Source of the DNA: Paenibacillus_F sp047238265
GTDB taxonomy: Bacteria > Bacillota > Bacilli > Paenibacillales > NBRC-103111
Assembly: GCF_047238265.1 (NCBI RefSeq)
Contig: NZ_JBDFMM010000001.1
Coordinates: 2,976,001 to 3,040,000 of the forward strand
Direction: 5' to 3'
DNA: 64,000 bases
The translations under genes and the position numbers were made by a program. A model generated the notes under the pieces. It searched no databases, had not been told where the DNA came from, and saw nothing but the letters and a program-made list of their open reading frames with translations. Positions within the stretch are counted from its first letter, which is position 1, and every line of letters starts with the position of its first letter. Below are positions 61,011 to 64,000 of the stretch, piece by piece.

Positions 61011-61544
61011 GTGGATTTAACGAAACTTGCGGTTGAAGCGATAGCCGGCGACCGTGAAGCTTTTGTCAGCCTTGTCAGACACTCGGAGGAATCTTTACAC
61101 CATATGGCCAAATCCATTTTGGGAAAAGACGAGGATGTCGCCGATGCGCTGCAGGAAACCGTACTTAAGGCGTATAAAGCGATTCCTTCGCTGCGCGAGC
61201 CGAAATTTTTTAAAACCTGGATGTTCCGGATTCTGATAAATGAATGTCATACGATTCTTGCAAACAGGTCCAGAACCGCAGCTTATCCGGAAGTCCCGGC
61301 AATCGCTTCCTTCTCCGATGATTACGATAAAGTGGATCTGAGAGAAGCGGTAGACCGGTTGGATGAGAACCAGCGTATCGTTGTCATTCTGCACTATTAT
61401 GAAGATTTGCCCCTGCGCCAGGTGGCAAGCGCCCTGAACATTTCGGAGAGTGCCGTCAAGATGCGCCTCTCCAGAGCACGCGATACCCTGCTGAAACATT
61501 TTAAATTTCTTCGTGAGGGGAAGATGAATTATGGATCCGTTTAA
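61011..61544 (+). CDS. ECF RNA polymerase sigma factor (SigV/SigM-like)
   Basis: About 177 residues with region 2 (HSEESLHHMAKSILGKDEDVADALQETVLKAYKAIPSLREPKFFKTWMFRILINECH) and region 4 (DENQRIVVILHYYEDLPLRQVASALNISESAVKMRLSRARDTLLKHF). GTG 61011 is preferred because AGAGGAG sits 8 bases before it; the earlier GTG overlaps that site. It is co-translated with a DUF4179 anti-sigma gene and has an ECF-like promoter. It probably responds to envelope stress. Confidence 0.9.
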   Translation: MDLTKLAVEAIAGDREAFVSLVRHSEESLHHMAKSILGKDEDVADALQETVLKAYKAIPSLREPKFFKTWMFRILINECHTILANRSRTAAYPEVPAIASFSDDYDKVDLREAVDRLDENQRIVVILHYYEDLPLRQVASALNISESAVKMRLSRARDTLLKHFKFLREGKMNYGSV

Positions 61545-62667
61545 CCTTGGGAACGAATTAAAAAAACTGAAAGAAGTGAAATCCGCAGATATGGCCATTT
61601 CATCGCTTGTCCGTTCGCGCCTGGATGAAACCTATGCTTCGCTCCCGGATAGGGCTCCCGCCCGCAAAAATAAACCGAAGTCCCGTCTGCGCCGGATTGC
61701 CTCCGTCACTTCAGCGGCTGTTATCCTCGGTACAACGCTCTTCGCTTCCGGGTTCGTGTCTCCGGTGATGGCGAGCTCAATCAAGAATATTCCTTTAATC
61801 GGAAGCCTCTTCAGCTCCATTGAGGGCGATATCGGACTTCGCAGCGCCGGCGACCTCGGGCTTGCTTCGCCCGTGAACAAAAAGGTCTTGTACAAGGACG
61901 TTAAGCTTGAGGTAACCGAAACGGTCTTTGACGGAAACCGGGCCGCCTTCTTGCTCAAGGTGACGGCTCCAAATTTGCAGGATGGCAAGTATGATAACGG
62001 AAAAAAGACAGTGAATCTTAATAACGCGGTTGACAACGTTATTTTCAGCGTCGACGGGAAACGGCAGGGTGATCCGGGTTCTATTCTGAAAGGCGGATTC
62101 TTTGCGGGAGCCGGAGAAGCAAATCCGGACATGCTGATCTTCGAAGAAGTGCTGGACACGTCGGACGTCCGCTCCATTCCCGATTCGTTCGATGCCGAAG
62201 TAACGCTCGTCTTGGACGGAATCGATCACGAGTTTAAAGTTGCTGTTCCTTTCCGTAAGTCCACGGACCGGATCTTGGAAATGAATCCCGATGCGGCCGT
62301 TACTAAGGACGAGCTTACATTTTCGGTATCCGCTCTGCAAGCGACGCCTTTGACGACTCGCATTTATTCTTCCGTGGCACTGGATAAAGTCACCGCTTTG
62401 AATTTGAAAGAAGAAGACAGATTGCGCCGGATCGGAATAGCGGTATTCGACGACCAAGGCCGGCAGCTGCCCCGTTTGAACGGAGACGGCGTATATGTCG
62501 GAAATCGGCTGAACTTCGACAGCCGGTACGCCTCAACACCGGGTAAGACCGGCTATTTGATTTTGAAGCCTTTTGTGATCAAGGACGATTTTACGGAAAA
62601 GGTGCAAGAAGATCAGTACCTCAAAGGGCTTGAAATGAAAATCGACATGATCGCTGCCGCTGAATAA
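61531..62667 (+). CDS. DUF4179 membrane-anchored anti-sigma factor
   Basis: A 378-residue protein. The cytoplasmic N-terminus (about 1-55) is followed by one membrane helix (about 58-80, SVTSAAVILGTTLFASGFVSPVMA) and a DUF4179-type extracellular domain with NIPLIGSLF next to the membrane. It overlaps the sigma gene by 14 bases. It is expected to hold the ECF factor at the membrane until an outside signal acts. Confidence 0.85.
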   Translation: MDPFNLGNELKKLKEVKSADMAISSLVRSRLDETYASLPDRAPARKNKPKSRLRRIASVTSAAVILGTTLFASGFVSPVMASSIKNIPLIGSLFSSIEGDIGLRSAGDLGLASPVNKKVLYKDVKLEVTETVFDGNRAAFLLKVTAPNLQDGKYDNGKKTVNLNNAVDNVIFSVDGKRQGDPGSILKGGFFAGAGEANPDMLIFEEVLDTSDVRSIPDSFDAEVTLVLDGIDHEFKVAVPFRKSTDRILEMNPDAAVTKDELTFSVSALQATPLTTRIYSSVALDKVTALNLKEEDRLRRIGIAVFDDQGRQLPRLNGDGVYVGNRLNFDSRYASTPGKTGYLILKPFVIKDDFTEKVQEDQYLKGLEMKIDMIAAAE

Positions 62668-62682
62668 GGAGATTCGAACCTG

Positions 62683-63234
62683 ATGTCTATCCAATTTACG
62701 ATTGAGTCCTACTTCATCCTGTTACCGTTATTTTTGATTTTCCTGGTCACTTTGTTCGGAACTTCAAAATTTAAAACCCGTAAGTTTACTGGTTTGCAGT
62801 ACATTTTGCTGATTTCGTTTGGCATCTATATATCGGCAGTCATTCATTTGGTCTTTTTTCCGATTGACGTCAATATCGGGCCGTATGCCAATCTGACGCC
62901 GTGGTATAAAACGATTAACTTTATTCCGCTTCTGACGCTTGATATAAAGACTTTTGTCCTGAACATCCTGATGCTCGTACCGCTAGGTATTTACCTGCCT
63001 CTCTTGAACCCAAAATACGGCATCGTTATGAAAGCGGCGAAACTGGCACTGGCTGTTAGCCTCACCTTTGAAGTATTGCAGTTGATCATTCGGATCACTC
63101 TGGGTAACGGAAGGAGCACGGATATAAATGACCTTCTGGCCAACACGCTGGGGGGAGCCTTCGGCTTTCTTATCTACAAGATGCTGATGCGGTCGCCCGC
63201 TATCCGGCGTCTGGCGGACAGGTTCAAGTTGTAG
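62683..63234 (+). CDS. VanZ-like membrane protein
   Basis: A 183-residue protein with about five membrane helices and the VanZ-like signature: INFIPLL near the middle, LNILMLVPLGIYLPLL, FEVLQLIIRITLGNGRSTDINDLLANTLGGAFGFLIYK. It begins 15 bases after the anti-sigma gene with AAGGAG before it, so it is probably the third gene of the sigma operon. VanZ proteins can give low-level teicoplanin resistance; the general role is unclear. Confidence 0.88.
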   Translation: MSIQFTIESYFILLPLFLIFLVTLFGTSKFKTRKFTGLQYILLISFGIYISAVIHLVFFPIDVNIGPYANLTPWYKTINFIPLLTLDIKTFVLNILMLVPLGIYLPLLNPKYGIVMKAAKLALAVSLTFEVLQLIIRITLGNGRSTDINDLLANTLGGAFGFLIYKMLMRSPAIRRLADRFKL

Positions 63235-63318
63235 CATCCGTCCCCGCGGATTTACCGGCTGCCCGGTTACTTTCTCCCCATAAGATTGCATAATGACCCT
63301 AATTATAGTATATCTATT

Positions 63319-63335
63319 GGTGACCTGTACTCACC
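63319..63335. promoter_or_regulatory. Inverted repeat before the second HxlR gene
   Basis: GGTGA and TCACC flank CCTGTAC 19 bases upstream of the start codon, a possible autoregulatory operator. Confidence 0.35.
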
Positions 63336-63353
63336 GGAAGGAGAGTGTAATTT

Positions 63354-63710
63354 GTGAGCGAAACCTGTGTTCCGTCCGGCGTGGCACTGAAAGACACCGG
63401 GTTCGGATATACGCTGTCTATCATAGGCGGCAAATACAAAATGATCATTATGTATTGGCTGGCCGAGAATAAAGTGATGCGGCACAATGAGCTGAAACGA
63501 AGCATCGGAAGCATTCCCTATAAAACACTGAGCATCATGTTAAAAGAAATGGAAGCGGACGGACTTATCCTTCGCGAAGAATTTCCCCAAGTCCCTCCAA
63601 AAGTCGAATATTCCTTAACGGAACGCGGCCTGTCTCTTCTTCCTTTATTAAACCTGATGTGCGAGTGGGGAGAAAACAACTTGCCGGCTCCGCAGACCGG
63701 ACAGCGGTAA
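63354..63710 (+). CDS. HxlR-family transcriptional regulator
   Basis: A 118-residue winged-helix protein: DTGFGYTLSIIGGKYKMIIMYWLAENKVMRHNELKRSIGSIPYKTLSIMLKEMEADGLILRE, then FPQVPPKVEYSLTERG. It starts at GTG after GGAAGGAG. One cysteine (residue 5) lies near the N-terminus, where redox-sensing HxlR members keep theirs. It converges with an NAD(P)H oxidoreductase gene, a frequent target of HxlR regulators, though they share only a terminator here. Confidence 0.9.
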   Translation: MSETCVPSGVALKDTGFGYTLSIIGGKYKMIIMYWLAENKVMRHNELKRSIGSIPYKTLSIMLKEMEADGLILREEFPQVPPKVEYSLTERGLSLLPLLNLMCEWGENNLPAPQTGQR

Positions 63711-63732
63711 GGCCGGCTGCTTTAATGAAATC

Positions 63733-63770
63733 AAAAGAAGTATCTCCACGTCAGGAGATACTTCTTTTTT
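63733..63770. terminator. Bidirectional terminator between HxlR and oxidoreductase genes
   Basis: AAAAGAAGTATCTCC and GGAGATACTTCTTTT pair over 15 bp around a 6-base loop, with T- and A-runs at the ends. Confidence 0.88.
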
Positions 63771-63793
63771 ACACTCGAAAGTAAAGCCGCCTG

Positions 63794-64000
63794 TTACAAA
63801 TGATCAATAAACTTTACATAATCTTGGGCGCTTTTTTCCAGGACGCTTCCTAAAGGCTCGTTTTCATGGCCGGGTTCATTCTCACCGGGCTCGTTCTCCG
63901 TACCGTAGTGGGCGAAGAAGGAACGATAATCCGCCCGGCAGTACAAGAAGGTCGTTTCGAAAGGGGCTAACAACTGCTCCAGCGTATAACGGTACCGTCC
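63794..64000 (-). CDS. NAD(P)H quinone oxidoreductase (flavodoxin-like fold), C-terminal part
   Basis: The last 68 codons of a gene that starts beyond the window. GRYRYTLEQLLAPFETTFLYCRADYRSFFAHYGTE fits the C-terminus of the NAD(P)H dehydrogenase (quinone)/KefF flavodoxin-2 family. An unusual insert then repeats ENEPG (ENEPGENEPGHENEPLG) before the usual final helix. It would reduce quinones or electrophiles with NAD(P)H and FMN. Confidence 0.75.
   Translation of the reverse strand, partial: GRYRYTLEQLLAPFETTFLYCRADYRSFFAHYGTENEPGENEPGHENEPLGSVLEKSAQDYVKFIDHL

Noticed and set aside
1..64000. tRNA, rRNA, CRISPR arrays, insertion sequences, prophage
   Set aside because: No cloverleaf, rRNA-like segment, regularly spaced repeats, transposase motif or phage gene was seen on either strand; a tool-based scan would be needed to exclude small RNAs.

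Overview
The window looks like chromosomal DNA of a Gram-positive endospore-former of the Paenibacillaceae (Paenibacillus or a close relative). Reasons: strong purine-rich ribosome binding sites before almost every gene, GTG and TTG starts, a T-box leader, a 7-1-7 Fur box, a cre-like site, and families common in that group (DUF2975/XRE pair, DUF2935, DUF4179 anti-sigma, VanZ-like, FhuF, TipAS-type MerR). No rRNA, tRNA, CRISPR array, intact transposase or prophage gene was seen. Genus is an inference.

Layout. 1-2.8 kb: start of a UvrA-like ABC ATPase (frameshifted, runs off the left edge), an ArsR/AHSA1 pair with a palindromic operator, and an HxlR regulator divergent from a RidA protein. 2.9-4.9 kb: a glutaminyl-tRNA synthetase behind a complete T-box leader, with an altered HIGH motif. 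5.1-18.1 kb: a glycosaminoglycan (probably chondroitin/dermatan sulfate) utilisation locus made of a secreted chondroitin-ABC-type lyase (PL8), a lipoprotein binding protein with two sugar permeases, a PHP-type/DUF3604-like protein split by a frameshift, two Cys-type sulfatases and a divergent ROK regulator. A shared AT-rich motif at the ROK and second sulfatase promoters suggests one regulon. 18.4-37 kb: mostly regulator/effector pairs for detoxification (TetR/MFS, MarR/amidohydrolase, LysR/MFS), acetyltransferases, metallopeptidases, secreted proteins and two gene relics. 37-46.4 kb: a Fur-controlled FhuF-like ferric reductase, two tandem membrane-anchored alpha/beta hydrolases, an HssRS-like two-component system whose regulator is frameshifted, an aldehyde dehydrogenase with a soluble chemoreceptor, and a lipoprotein of the erythromycin esterase family. 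46.7-64 kb: a CPBP protease, two sigma/anti-sigma pairs, a DeoR-NagA operon next to a chitin-type LPMO, several uncharacterised proteins, a leucine-rich repeat protein, a MerR/serine hydrolase pair with a classical 19-bp-spacer promoter, VanZ-like and HxlR genes, and the end of an NAD(P)H oxidoreductase.

How the genes work together. In the sulfated glycan locus the lyase would cut polymer outside the cell, the ABC transporter would import unsaturated oligosaccharides, and the sulfatases (which have no predicted signal peptide) would desulfate them in the cytoplasm. An unsaturated glucuronyl hydrolase, a sulfatase-maturing enzyme and the transporter ATPase are not in the window. The NagA-family deacetylase 35 kb away could process GlcNAc from chitin (an LPMO is adjacent) or GalNAc from chondroitin.

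Three genes (UvrA-like, DUF3604-like, response regulator) each carry one apparent extra base that splits an otherwise well conserved protein. This may be sequencing error, and should be settled before any of them is called a pseudogene.
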